Shown here: positions 35,724-47,056 of the stretch, in pieces | Layout: each line of letters begins with the position of its first letter | How positions within the stretch are numbered: position 1 is the stretch's first letter | NCBI GenBank assembly: GCA_028641055.1 | Contig: CM054062.1 | Coordinates: forward strand, 275,461,349-275,525,348 | Source of the DNA: Alopecurus myosuroides | Taxonomy: Eukaryota; Streptophyta; Magnoliopsida; Poales; Poaceae | Length of the DNA: 64,000 nt | Reading direction: 5' to 3' | The notes under the pieces: model-generated | The model's database searches: none | What the model was told of the DNA's origin: nothing | Seen by the model: the letters and a program-made list of their open reading frames with translations, nothing else | Translations under genes and position numbers: made by a program

Positions 35724-37250
35724 TTCCACGACTAGTGCCCCATGTTTTGCACCTCGTGGGATTAGAAACATAAGGTGTAGACTATGACTCCCGGTCTCCG
35801 AGCCAGCGAAGGTTGCGGAAGTAGAGTGATGGACCGAAGACTAATAACACGGCGGTGTGCTTATAGTGGAGAATTCTCAACTCCTAACACAACTCCAAAG
35901 GGATCAACGTTCAGAGAAGAGAGAAGAGAGATATTAATTGATGGGAAAAAGGGGAGGGGAGTCCAACTATATAAAGGGGGGAAGGGGAGCCTTTCCCCTG
36001 GGCCAAGCCACGTGGGACTAATCCCACAAGGCATGGTGCGGCCAAGGGGGGCAGCCACACCGCCACATGGGCCCCATTCGGCCCATGTGGGCTCCCCGCC
36101 CTTTTTCCTTTTATTTCTCCCACTTTTCCCCTAATGGGCCTCTTTTGGCCTGGAAGGCCCATTAGTGGAATAAATGCATTTAAAAATAAAATAAGATTAT
36201 ATTTAATTATTAATTACACTAATTAATAACGAATATACATTTCTTATTTATTTCGAGTCCCGGAACCCCTTCCGACACCCTCCGATCACCATCGGGCATT
36301 TCTCTTTTAATTCCGATACCCCTTCAGGACTCTCCGATCTCTATTAGATAAATGCCAGAACGATTATGGCTCTCTCTATTATTCTCTTTGGTACTAAGAT
36401 CACTCTTAAACATCGTCTACCCTTAAGTGTGACATCCTACGGTTCAGGCTACTCCAGACATGGCTGAGACACCTCCCCGACCGATGACCAATAGAGGGAT
36501 CTGGACATCCCTAATGGCCCCTATGTATCCATCGAAGTTTTGCGTCGCTTTGAACCTTAAACCTAAGTCCCCATACCTCCTTCCTTAGTGATACTCTGTT
36601 ATTCTGAGACTTGATCTTCCAATATCTTATACCCCGTTCAGTCTCGTTATCGACATAACAATTCTACATGTTCCCGTGTCGTTGCATCTCCGTGACCTAG
36701 TCACATGCTTGCAAGCTAATTGATGCAACTACACCGAGTGGGCCCAGGAGTATCTATCCGTCATTAGGATTGGCAAGTCCCGCTCTTTATGGCTCGCCTC
36801 AACATATTCTTTTCATTACCCAAGAGACACCTTTATAATCACCCTGTCACGATGTGACGTTTGATGCAATCAAAGTAACTTCCAGGATAGCAATTCAGAT
36901 ACCATCTCACGTTCAAAGATCATGGTACTATGTTTTCATTATCATAAAGTTGAACTTATTGACTCGATATCGTTATGATAAACATAATGGGCGTGAGTCC
37001 ATCACATCATTCACGAATGACATGACTCCGTTGTCAATGACATAAATGCCCATGATCAGAAAATTTTGATCACATGTTTCCCAACGAACTAGTATAACTA
37101 GAGGCTACTAGGGAACCGGTTTGTTTATATACCACACGTGTATCAATTTTTCCGCTTAATACAGTTATAGCATGGTATAAAACATTATGAACATACGAGT
37201 TATGATAATAAATACTCTTTATTATTTGCCTCTAGGGCATAACTCCTTCA
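35724..37250 (-). repeat. Copia LTR, reverse orientation
   Basis: Read on the minus strand it starts TGAAGGAGTTATGCCCTAG, close to the start of BARE/Angela-like Copia LTRs. It has a TATATAG core promoter near 35970 (minus), after which comes the leader. The length (about 1.5 kb) fits a solo LTR. The other end is not certain: a TG at 35736 is the best candidate, and no matching five-base flanks were found. No Copia coding sequence is present. Plus-strand frames 35784-36134 and neighbours are shadows. Confidence 0.6.
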
Positions 37251-37255
37251 TTTCC

Positions 37256-37544
37256 TTAGACTCCACATTTTCCTTCCTGTAAGCCCTAGTCCATCTGCAT
37301 ATATAAAGCCATATGGGAGCCGTCTCAGGCAAAGACAGACAATCCTAGACTCACTTTGTACTTTGTATACATCAGTCTTTCGCCCTGATTTAGTGAGATC
37401 GCAGGAGTGGGACGTCGCCATTGCTGCAACGTACCAAACCTGGGTAAACTTCCCGCCTCCGGCAACCTCCCTACGCATCCACCCACGTTCTACCATACGG
37501 CTTATGGCACCCCATGCCATGAACCAAACTACGAATACTCGACA
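37256..37544 (+). repeat. Truncated Tat-like LTR
   Basis: This corresponds to the second half of the C/D LTR: TGTAAGCCCTA, a TATATAAAGCC promoter (about 37300), CACTTTGTACTTTGTATAC and GATTTAGTGAGATCGCAGG all align with 47660-47840. It ends CGACA and is followed by TTGGTGC, a decayed version of the TTGGCGCCC primer site. The first half of the LTR is missing, replaced by the Copia LTR. It is more diverged than C is from D. Confidence 0.6.
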
Positions 37545-37556
37545 TTGGTGCAAGTT

Positions 37557-37930
37557 CTTCTATTATGCCTAAAAGTTTATACGATATGCTAGATTTGAAA
37601 CCATTGAATGAGAGTATTTCGGGAGTGCATCTTATAGACTCCACTGTTAAAAGACCTTTGGGAAGGATTGATGATGTTCTTATCATTTCCATTGATAATT
37701 ATGTTCCCATTGATTTTCTTGTTTTGGATATTGAATGAAATGCTTCTTGTCCTATCATTTTAGGAAGACCTTTTCTTCGCACCGTTGGTGCCATTATTGA
37801 TATGAAAGAGGGAATTATAAGATTTCAGCCCCCCTTAAAAGGGGCATGGAACATTTCCCTAGAAATAGAATGAGGTTACCTTTTGAGTCCATTGCAAGGA
37901 ATAACCACAATTCTATTGATAATACTTGAT
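37557..37930 (+). pseudogene. Athila-like protease relic (element I)
   Basis: The frame starting near LMPKSLYDMLDL and running through KRPLGRIDDVLI, LGRPFLRTVGAIIDMKEG and KRGMEHFPRNRM matches the protease C-terminal half of J and G (J has KKLYDMLDL and GRPFLRTVGAVID). The DLGAS active site and gag are missing upstream, cut by the Tat-like LTR fragment. A TGA replaces a codon at about 37737 (after DIE). Non-functional. Confidence 0.7.
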
Positions 37931-38978
37931 TCGTTCTTCATGCCTAGCTAAAAGGCGTTAAAGAAAATCGCTTGTGGGAGGAAACACACTTTGTTTTCTT
38001 TCAGTTTCTATTATTTTTTTTGAGTCTTAGAAGTTATTACCTCTGTAACAACCGCTCCTTGTCCTTTTTTTTCATTTTTTTGCCAAGGGTAACCTCTAAT
38101 AGAGAGGTAGTGTGATTTGAAGAACTTGCTCTTTTCTGTCAAAATTTTTGCGCTTCACCAAAAAGCTCGTTTTCTCATCCAGAATGCGAGGAATTTTTTA
38201 TATTTTATGGGAACCTTCCCCAGGTTGTTATCTAACTTTCATTAACTTTGCACTTTTTTATTTGAGCTATAGGAGTGCCTCAAAAAAATCATCTTTACTT
38301 GCTATTCTGTTTTGACACATTACTGCCAATATTTGCATTTGCCTCTTAATCTTCTTCTTTTGTGATTCTTTCGGGGGGTGGGGGGTCTTAAAATAAGTTG
38401 TGATAGTAGCTAATGTTTTAAATGGAGTTTTAGACTTGTGTTGAAACTGAACCAAGTGGGATTAGTATTTTGATGCGCTAACGTTGCTAAAGAAGATTGT
38501 GACAAGTTTTAGGTGGAGGAAGTTTTCAAGTGTAGGGAGAGAAGGATGATTTGAGAATATGAAGGATGAAAAAAATCTCAATCTTGGGGATGCCCATGTC
38601 ACCCCAAGACATATCCAAGAAGTACAAGCGTCAAAACATGGGGATGCCCAAGGCATCCCCTTCTTCATCAACAAAAATATACGGTTTTATTTCAAAACAC
38701 TATATTTTCATTCCTTCGCATGATATGTGTTATTCTTGGAGCGTCATTTTATTTTTTATTTAAGTTTGTTTTGTTTTCATGCTGTAATAAATGGTTGGAT
38801 CCTAGCATATTTGAGTTTGGAGAGAGACACGCTCCGTTTTCATTGTCTAGAACACTCTAGTTTTGACTCTTATTGTTTTGTGAGTGTTCAATTTTTGCTA
38901 GTACTGCGTTTAGCTCTTGTTTTCACTCGAATTTTGTTCAGAGCTTGTTGGTTTGCTTCAGTTATATATGATTATCTC
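37931..38978 (+). other. Element I 3' non-coding relic
   Basis: No gene is visible. It contains CTAGCTAAAAGGCGTTAAA (about 37945), the palindrome at 38640-38660, and a block from about 38760 to 38960 matching E 7790-7975. It is cut by the insertion of D at 38979. Confidence 0.65.
38640..38660 (+). repeat. Palindrome in relic I
   Basis: A perfect GGGGATGCC..GGCATCCCC inverted repeat identical to that in E at 7669-7689. Confidence 0.8.
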
Positions 38979-39521
38979 TATCGAGACATCGTACTAGAAT
39001 TCATAGACGGGGGTGCCATGAGACTACCGATAGAGATGTGGGGGGACGTGATTGTATGACAAACAATGACACCAGGGTTTTACCCAGGTTCGGTACGTCG
39101 CAACTAGGCGGCGTTCCTACTCCTGCAATCTCACGAAATCAGGGCTGAAGCCTGAAGTATACAAAGTACAATGTGAGTTAGTTTAGCTACTCGACAAGGA
39201 TCAACCTCTCGGCGAGTTAACCTCTAGCTTGTTCTCTCTTCTTTCTTATCTCCCGCCCGGCTTTATATAATAGCCGGGTTAGGGCTTACAGAAAAGGAAA
39301 CCTAGAAGACTACAGTAAGGCCTAACTTGGAAGGCAAGAATCCGCCTTCTACTCCAAGCCGTACCACGTGGGCCGTGGTCCGGGTTCTTCTAGAATCCGG
39401 CTTATGCGCGCCAGCTTACTGGGCCGCCTAATGACCATAATCCATTACAATTAAGGACACCCTCGTAATCCGGCACTTTAGGACACCATATGATATACCC
39501 CTAATTGGTATATATCCGACA
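38979..39521 (-). repeat. Element D 3' LTR
   Basis: 543 bases, the same length as C's LTR at 47429-47971 and alignable over its full length. Read on the minus strand it starts TGTCGGATATATACC, has a TATATAAAGCCGGG core promoter at about 39255-39270, and ends CGATA where CGACA is expected. Confidence 0.85.
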
Positions 39522-39538
39522 GTAGCCCCCAAGAAGGA
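39522..39538 (-). other. D polypurine tract
   Basis: Read on the minus strand, CCTTCTTGGGGGCTAC directly abuts the 3' LTR. Confidence 0.75.
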
Positions 39539-39912
39539 TTAAGACTTTAATTCGCCGTCTTCCATCAAGTTCGCATTCTTTCCGAGAAATGTCGGCTTTT
39601 CGTCTTGATTCTTCTTTTCTTTCAAATCATGCTTCATCGCGAAACTCGGATTTCGGGAAATCCGCCTTTATCTTCCACGAGCCTTCGTGGAGAAGGAACT
39701 TCCTACGTCAGCGGTAAAACCATGTTGACGTCAGGGACGTTTGGGTTTCGAGTGTGAAACCCTGAAACGTATCTCTGACAGATTCTCACGGGAAATGAGG
39801 AGATAGCAATCATCACCTGTCGATTAATTTCCCGGATTTTTCGGCGAGTGACACGCGTTGAGCATCCAACAGTCAAAAGTGACGTTAGCGCGCATCGCAA
39901 AGGATTTCCGGC
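39539..39912 (+). promoter_or_regulatory. Region upstream of the antisense gene
   Basis: About 370 bases between the polypurine tract and the antisense gene's TATA box. No open frame of interest. Given the TATA box at its end it is the likely promoter of the antisense gene. A GTTGACGTCAGGGACG stretch (39722-39737) contains a TGACGTCA core, a bZIP-type site in plants (inference). Confidence 0.45.
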
Positions 39913-39920
39913 TATAAATA
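39913..39920 (+). promoter_or_regulatory. TATA box of antisense gene
   Basis: TATAAATA, followed about 30 bases later by a C/T-rich likely start region and an ATG at 40023. The 100-base leader without an upstream ATG fits a plant Pol II promoter. Confidence 0.6.
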
Positions 39921-40022
39921 CCCCACTTCATCCCCTCCAGCAATCCTTCCGCTCTCCTCTCACCTTCCACCTCAAGCGCCATAGCCCCCGAGCCTTAGTC
40001 CAGTGAGAATAAAGCAGAGCCC

Positions 40023-43000
40023 ATGCTCGCGCAAGCACCGTTCCCGGACTTCTCGTCGGAGAGCTTGAGGTCCTTGTCGCTCCGCCAAAGTATGGACTCA
40101 CCGCGCGTCTCTGAGGAGCACTCCATCGCTGCGGACATCGACGACATCATCAATACGATGGATCCGCTGCTCGACTCGCCGAGCCGCGCCACCATCGACA
40201 TGCCGGAGAAATCTTGCGGTGGCCAGGCCCGCGAGGATCTGCATCTCGTGGCCGATAACCTGGCCGTGTCTTCTTCTGCGCCGCCTCCGCCTCTCGCTCC
40301 CGAAACGGCGGAGGAAAAAATCACTCTCGTTGGAGAGGAGCTCACCGCTGCGGCCGCTGCCGCTGGAGCCGAAGACGAGGGCGAAACTTCCGGCAATTGG
40401 AGCCGAAGCAGCATTCCTTCCTCCCTTCTTCCAACAATGGAAAAGGAGGGGTTTCTTGCGAAAGGAAAATGGCGGCATGAGGAAGAAGAGTCCGAGCCTT
40501 CGCCCAGAGCCGGGGAACGAGTCCTTCTTACCTTGCACATTGCTAGAGGTATGGGAATCCCGCCTTCCGCCTTTTTCCTCGAAGTCCTTAGCCATTACAA
40601 TATCCAGCCTCACAACCTACCACCAAATTATATTCTCTATCTAGCCGACTTCCAGGCCCTTTTTGAAGGGTATTTAGGAATATCGCCTAGATTAGATTTC
40701 TGGCAGTATTGATTTGGAATTAAGCGAAACCCCTCAGAGGGCGCTCTTCCAATCTGTGGAACCATATCTTTCACCCTGCGTAGATTCAGGGACGATTGGT
40801 TCCCGAAGATAAAAACGTCGGAATCCGTCAAATTCTGGACGGGTCCTTTTTCTATCATCAAGACATCCCATTTCCTGGAAAGGAAACCGGGGTTCCACCA
40901 TTTGTCCACGCTGCCGCTATTCCCCAAGATAACCGGGCTGCAGAAGCAGCGCAGACTTTGTCGGACGATTTGATGGAAATCAAACGGCGCATCGCCAAGC
41001 TTACCTCGTCAAAACCTCCTCTTACCGGAACCGACACAGTTTTGTGTTGGTTCGGACGTTGCATCCAACCTCTTGCACATCGAACCCGGCTTCTATGCGA
41101 ATACAAGGGGCCGGAAGATAAGATGAGAGGAACGGACAAGGCTTTATCGAAACCGGACTTCAAGAAGCGGGTCAATCAGCTGGCTGCTACCCGAGACCAA
41201 TATGAAGAAAGCCGAGAAATGTATCACGAAGGGAATAAGATTCCAAAGGTATGTTCTTTTATCTTTGGACAACCTTCTCGAATTTTTGTCTTTGTCTGTT
41301 TCCTTAACTTAGTCGGATATTTTTCCATAGTTCGATGACCTCTCGGAAAAAGATCTTGCAACTGACGCCGAACTTGACGAACTGCACGCCAAGTTTTACG
41401 GTGGTGGGAAGCGCAACAGGCCAGCAACCACTGAAGAGGTGGTGGATCTTGACGGGGTTCCCTTTGCTACATCCAGGTAATTCTATGGGTATTTTGTACC
41501 TTTGCCTACTTTTTATTGCATAAGTTGGTTTAGTTTCTCGGAATATTGATTTCTCGGATTTTCTTCTTCTTCCTTTCCCTTTCAGCCTTGCTCCAACTTC
41601 TTTGAAGTCAAAGAAGCTGAAAAAGCATAAGGCCACTGTCGGCAAGGGAGCGCCATCTCCTGCTGCAGCTCCCCCTACCCCAGTTACTCTTGGGGGAGAA
41701 GATCAGTCTGCAAAGCCGGAGGAGTACCCACTGACGACCAGCCAGCCTATTGCATCCGAGCCGGATGCGAGGGAAAGGGCGGAGCCGGATATGGGTGGTC
41801 CTTCTCGTATACCTGAGGAGGATCCCATTCCCACTTTTAACAGAGAATTCAAGGTAAAGGAGGAACCCTTCGACGAACTCGGATATATTCGTCCAGGGGC
41901 TAAGAAGTTCTTCGCTCCTGCTCCTCTGATCCGTCCTTGGTCGCAAGGCGGACTAATTGTAAGGAATAACTTCGTATTTTCACCTCGGTAGGTCATCCAG
42001 GACGGCCTTCACCATGTTGGGATTCTTTTTGCAGAGTATGCAAAAGAATTCAACGAAAACTTGTCAGATTTGCAACGAATGAGCCAGGTAATACCTCTAG
42101 CCCCCAAGCAATAAGTCAAATGCATGCTTTTGCCTTAATGCCTTTTTTTTTGCTTTTATGCTTGTTTTTAACTTAAGCATTTTTCTGTCTCTTTTCCGTG
42201 TTTCAGCAAACCGCTGAAAACGTAAACATGGAAGTTTTCAACAAACTTACCATCAAGAACAAGGAGGTGAAATCCCTTCTTTCGATTCTTGAGGGTAAGT
42301 AAGCAGAACTGCCATCCACTCAGCAGCAGCTGAAGGAATCGTCAGGTAAGATATTTCTTTGCTTCCAATTGTATAATTTTTCTAAGTATTTTTTTGAGTT
42401 TTCTAACTCGTCTTTTTTACTTGCTTTTTCAGCTTCTTTGGCGTAAGCCAAACAAATTTCTGAAGATGCCGGCAATGTCGAGAACCTGCGCCGGGAAAAC
42501 CTGGATCTTCATAAGCTCAATATGAAGTTGCAACAGGATCTGGAGGCCAGCCAGCTGGCCGTTGGCATTGCCGAGTACAATGCCTCCAGCCAAGCAGCCA
42601 AGGTCAAGGACACCATCCGAGATTTGGAGAATGCCTTGAACCAGCGCTTGGAGGAGGGCACCGAGATGGACAAAATTCTCGGTAAGTACTTTACCGGATT
42701 TTCCATGTTCACATCTTTCTCTGTTTTTGCTAACAATTTTTGTGTTTTACTGAAATAGGAGATAGCCCCCAGCTTACTCGGATTGAGAAAATCCGAGCGT
42801 TTGGGAAGGTATTCACCGCAATCAAGGCTGCGGGGATGTTGTTGTTCAACAAATGCCTTCCTTCCAGGTCTGGGAGTTTTCAGAAGTTGCAAAACTTTCG
42901 GAAGCCATCGTGGAGGTGGCGGAGTCCCGGGAGTCCATCCTACGCTCCGCGACGCGTGATGGTGCGCGCATGGCTCTAGGGCTCATGCGCATGCACTACC

Positions 43001-43197
43001 CTGACGCCAAATCTTGGCGCGTGGCATCCGACATTCCGCAAGGATACACGGAAGCGCAGCGGGCCAGCATCTTTGAAGACATCAAAGGTCACGCCACCAA
43101 TATCTCCACCATGGTCAACATCTCCACCTTCTACCGGGAGGAAACTATTCTGGAAATTCCCGAGGAATCCAGCAGTGAAGATGATTCGGATGCCTGA
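40023..43197 (+). pseudogene. Antisense multi-exon gene of element D (Transposase_28-like)
   Basis: It lies opposite to D's own pol, between integrase and the 3' LTR. Exon 1 (ATG 40023 to a GT at 41249) starts acidic and Ala/Ser-rich, then has HIARGMGIPPSAFFLEVL, a HYNIQPHNLPPNYI segment and WFGRCIQPLAHRTRLL. This is the putative gypsy-type transposon domain (Transposase_28 as I remember it). Later exons carry a KSKKLKKHK basic patch and coiled-coil segments (LEASQLAVGIAEYNASSQ). Introns with GT..AG ends are 41249-41330, 41477-41585, 42088-42206, 42346-42432 and 42682-42758. Broken by TGA at 40710, a one-base loss in a T run near 40848, TAA near 42300 and 42445, and a frameshift near 42850. 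Function in the family is unknown. Confidence 0.72.
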
Positions 43198-43821
43198 AGG
43201 GAGATGCCTTGTCCTGGGTAGAAGATAGGAAATAGAGGCACTACTGATCTTAAAATGTAAACTTATTGTAATGCTTTCTATTCTTTTGTATAAACAAGTA
43301 CTCCGCTTTTGCAGCAATATTTATTAAGTCTTTTGCAAGTTTTCCGGGTTTATATTCCTTTAGCTTCTAAGTTCTCTGGTGTATATGCTTTAACTGTCCT
43401 TAGTGTTTAAAATGGCTCGATAGTATTTTAATCTTCATGCCAAGTGACTGGGTATAACCAATCAGTCAAAACTCGGAAACATGGACCATACTAAAGGCAT
43501 TTTTTACTTACTAGCTCCAGCGACCCAGCATAAAAACAATCAGATAATACTTAGAGAAAAGCAAGGAATATTTTGAATGAAACTCAGGCACGCAGGAACA
43601 ATATGGGTTTCCTTAAGCCATTTTTAGGCTAAAAATCATTCAGTTTTTTAACACCGAGCACGCAGGCACAATTCGGGTTAATATTGAGTATTTTGAAAGA
43701 TCATTGGGAAATAGATAAGACAGAATTATGTTTTAAACTATAATAAATATGTAAAAACGTAGATGTATGAATTCCGACAACTTTATTTCATGATCTCAAA
43801 GATGTTTACATAGAAATTGAA
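43198..43821. other. Convergent 3' region between antisense gene and integrase
   Basis: 624 bases separating the stop of the plus-strand antisense gene from the stop of the minus-strand integrase. No gene. Two diverged copies of a GGCACGCAGGAACAATATGG / GCACGCAGGCACAATTCGGG unit occur at about 43588 and 43655. It should hold the end of the antisense transcript; AT-rich signals near 43250-43325 are candidates only. Confidence 0.5.
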
Positions 43822-44931
43822 CTAAGTATAGAAGGGACGTAACTGGTGGATGCTCCAGGGTCTTTTGGTCTCCCCTAGTTCGTCATCTATCTTTCTCTTT
43901 CTTTTGCGATTCGGCTTTTCGGGATCATCTTCCATGTCCCGAATATCTACACGATAGTATGATCCATTTTTCATAGCCTTGCTGATGACAAACGGTCCTT
44001 CCCAAACTGGGGCCAATTTGTGCTTTGTTTGTTGTACCAATCTTAGCACTAGGTCACCTTCTTTAAAAGAACGATGCCTGATTTTCCGACTATGGTAACA
44101 TCGTAAAGCTTGCTGATAAATGGCAGATCTTTGAAGCACAAGTTCTCGTTCTTCCTATAGGAGATCGACGACATCTTGTCGTGCGCTTTCGGCATCCGAG
44201 TCATCGAAAGCCTGCACTCTTGGGCTATCATGGATCATGTCCGTTGGAAGGACTACTTCCGCGCCGTAAACTAGGAAAAATGGAGTTTGCCCTGTTGACC
44301 TGTTTGGCGTCGTTCGAATACTCCAAAGCACAGAGGGTAACTCTTCCACCCATGCTCCAGCTGCTCTATGAAGAGGAGATTCGAGTCTTGGGCGTATTCC
44401 TTGCAGGATGGAACTATTCATTCTTTCAACCTGCCCATTGGATTGCGGGTGTGCCACAGATGCAAGATCTAGGCGTATCCCCGTTTGTCGGCAATACTTT
44501 GCCAACTCTCCAATAGAGAAATTTGTTCTGTTGTCGGTTATTATGCTGTGTGGAACGCCGTATCTCATGACTATGTCAATTATGAAATTTCTGGCAGTTA
44601 CACCGTCAAGCTTTTTGATGGGTTTTGCCTCCACCTACTTGTTATACTTATCCACTGCAACCGGTAGATGTGTAAGTCCGCCTCTTACAGTTTTGAATGG
44701 TCCCATCACATCTAGCCCCCAAACCGCAAATGGCCATCTAATAGGGATAGTTTTGAGTGCTTGGGTTGGCATATTCGTCCGCTTGGCGTAATACTGACAT
44801 CCGGCACATGTATTGACTATATGTTTGGCGTCTGTCTTGGCTGTTAGCCAGAAAAATCTTGCACGAAATGCTTTCTTAACTATGCTTTTTGATTGAGCAT
44901 GATGTCCGTAATATCTAGCATGGATTTCTTG
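43822..44931 (-). pseudogene. Element D integrase (broken)
   Basis: Integrase would insert the DNA copy into the genome. The zinc-binding part has EIHARYYGHHAQ and CAGCQ (the HHCC pattern). The catalytic core has D in WGLDVMGPF, D in ITDNRTNF (usually TDNGTNF) and E in NGQVERMN, so the DDE triad is still encoded. A C-terminal part with FKEGDLVLRLV and WEGPFVISKAMKNGSYYR follows. A stop after VDKYNK (about 44635) and another near 44155 (DVVDLL) split it into three frames. The last piece ends HQLRPFYT, the usual Tat-type end. Confidence 0.85.
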
Positions 44932-46083
44932 CAGAATTTCTCGGCCTTCTTCTAGCGAAATACATCGCAGAAAAATTCCGGTAGTGCTGCGTTTATACAG
45001 GGAACCATCGATTACCATGTATCCTTTGCATCGACGTTTTATTTGTCTTTGCAAGACCTCGTCTGCTCCATCCGGGTACTTCTGATCTACTAAGAAGTTT
45101 AGATATGGAATTGTCCAATCCGGGTTAACGAGCAGAACTTCGATTGACTCGGAAACTAGAGGATAGTCGACATCTCCACCTTTTATGGATGGTTTGTGCA
45201 AATGCTGGACAAACACACCTGGTGGTAGGGTTTTCACTCTTTCCGAGCCCATGCGGGCTAATGCGTCCGCGTTCCAATTTTCTTCCCTTTTGACATGAAG
45301 TACTTCAAATCCCAGGAAGCAAATTTCAAACTCGTCCACCGTTCTCCGATATTCGGCCATGATGGGGATTTTAGCGTCCCATGTTTGGTTGAGCTGATGT
45401 TGTACCAAATCTGAGTCACCATAGCATAAGATGCGTTTGACACCTATTTCTTTTGCAATATGCAAGCCATGAAGCAAAGCTTCGTATTCTGTCACATTAT
45501 TACTGGCGTTGAAGTGTATTTGTAATACATACTCCATTGTATCTCCCTTGGGGGATTTTAGGACTACACCAGCTCCAGCGTCTTCCTTCATCTTGGATCC
45601 ATCAAAATGCATAACCCAGTATTCTGACTCCGGCATTGGTGTATTTTCCATTGATTCTGTCCAGTCAGCGATGAAATCTGCCAAACCCTGGGATTTTATT
45701 GCCGTCCGGGGTTGGTACTTAATGTCGAACGCAGCCAACTCGATGCCCCATTTGGCTACTCGGCCCGTGGCGTCTGCATTGTTGATTATATCCCCTAGTG
45801 GTGCTTTGCATATCACTGTTATGGAATGTCCTTGGAAGTAATGACGGAGTTTTCGAGATGCGAAAAATACGCCATATGCCAGTTTTTGATAGTGCGGGTA
45901 TCTTTGCTTGGACTCGGAAAAAACTTCACTTACATAATACACCGGATGTTGATCTGGTATGGTTTGCTCGTCTTTCCGTCTTTCCACAACTATCACCGTA
46001 CTGATAACCCTGTTTGTTGCTGTGAGGTACAGTAACATGGGTTCTTCGTTTTTTGGCGATGCCAAAATCGGAGCTTTCATCAA
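44932..46083 (-). pseudogene. Element D RT connection and RNase H
   Basis: This is the best preserved stretch, one open frame from 46083 into integrase. The RT connection part has LYLTATNRV, QHPVYYVSE and KLRHYF. RNase H has D in HFDGS (residue 161 of the frame), E in TEYEALLHGL (201), D in YGDSDLV (223) and D in NADALARMGS (273), the complete catalytic set. It would degrade the RNA strand during cDNA synthesis in the cytoplasmic particle. At 46084-46090 an extra T relative to C shifts the frame away from the preceding RT. Confidence 0.85.
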
Positions 46084-47056
46084 GGTTTCATTTTAACTGG
46101 GTTAATGCTTTGTCCGCTTCTTCTGTCCATTCAAATTTGTCGGATTTCTTCAACAATTTGTATAATGGCAGAGCTTTGTCTCCTAGCCGGCTTATAAACC
46201 TGTCGACGACAGCTGCAGAACCCGTTAATCTTTGTACATGTTTTAAGCACGTAGGCCTTGAGATGTTTAGGATTGCCTTGATCTTTTCCGGGTTTACTTC
46301 TATTCCTCTGTGAGAAACGATGAAACCCAGAAGTTTTCCCGAGGGAACCCCGAATACGTACTTCAATGGATTCAACTTCATTTTATAAGTGCGCAAATTT
46401 TCAAAGGTATCTCGCAAATCTTCAAGGAGCGTGTCCTTTTCCTTGGAAACGACGGCAATGTCGTCCACGTAAACGTGAACATTTTTGCCAATCTGACTAT
46501 GCAAACATCATTGCATGCAACGCTTGTAAGTTGCACCTGCGTTCTTCAGGCCAAAAGGCATGGTTATGTAGTAGTATGTTCCATATGGGGTTATGAAGGA
46601 GGTTTTGATTTGGCCCTCTTCCTTCATACGTATTTGATGGTACCCGGAATAAACATCCAAAAAGCATAAAAGCTCAGAGCCCGCAGTGGCATCTATTGTT
46701 TGATAGATTCGCGGTAACGCAAATCTATCTTTTGGACACAATTTGTTCAGGCCGGTGTAATCTATACACATCCTAAGAACATTACTATCTTTCTTCGGGA
46801 CTAATACTGGGTTTGCAGACCATTCAGTATGTATAACTTCCCAGATAAAGATGGCTGCTAATAGCCGGATAATTTCCTTGCCAATAGCCTTCCGTCTTCT
46901 TCCGTCAAATCGACGGAGACCTTGTTTGACGGGTTTAGATCCTGTAATTACCTTGAGTTGGTGCTCAGCAAGTTCCCTGGGTACGCCTGGCATGTCCGCT
47001 GGACACCATGCAAAAATATCCCAGTTCTCATGGAGGAACTTGATGAGCTCGTTTTC
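46084..47056 (-). pseudogene. Element D reverse transcriptase (broken)
   Basis: The core is FLDVYSGYHQI (first catalytic Asp), FGLKNAGATY and VYVDDIAVV (the YxDD box). A stop after YKRCMQ near 46508 and the frameshift at 46084 interrupt it. It begins after the UAG at 47057-47059 with ELIKFLHENWDIFAW, then the MPGVPRELAEHQLKV segment. Compared with C, RMCIDYTGLN is intact here. Confidence 0.85.

Noticed and set aside
35784..36134. Plus-strand frame opposite the Copia LTR
   Set aside because: Antisense to the LTR promoter and leader, no recognisable product.
40098..40613. 171-codon reverse frame opposite the antisense gene of D
   Set aside because: A shadow of exon 1, produced by its GC-rich codons.
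41959..41992. A 34-base intron in the antisense gene
   Set aside because: GT..AG ends are present but it is too short for plant splicing; a deletion inside a former intron or a frame change is more likely.
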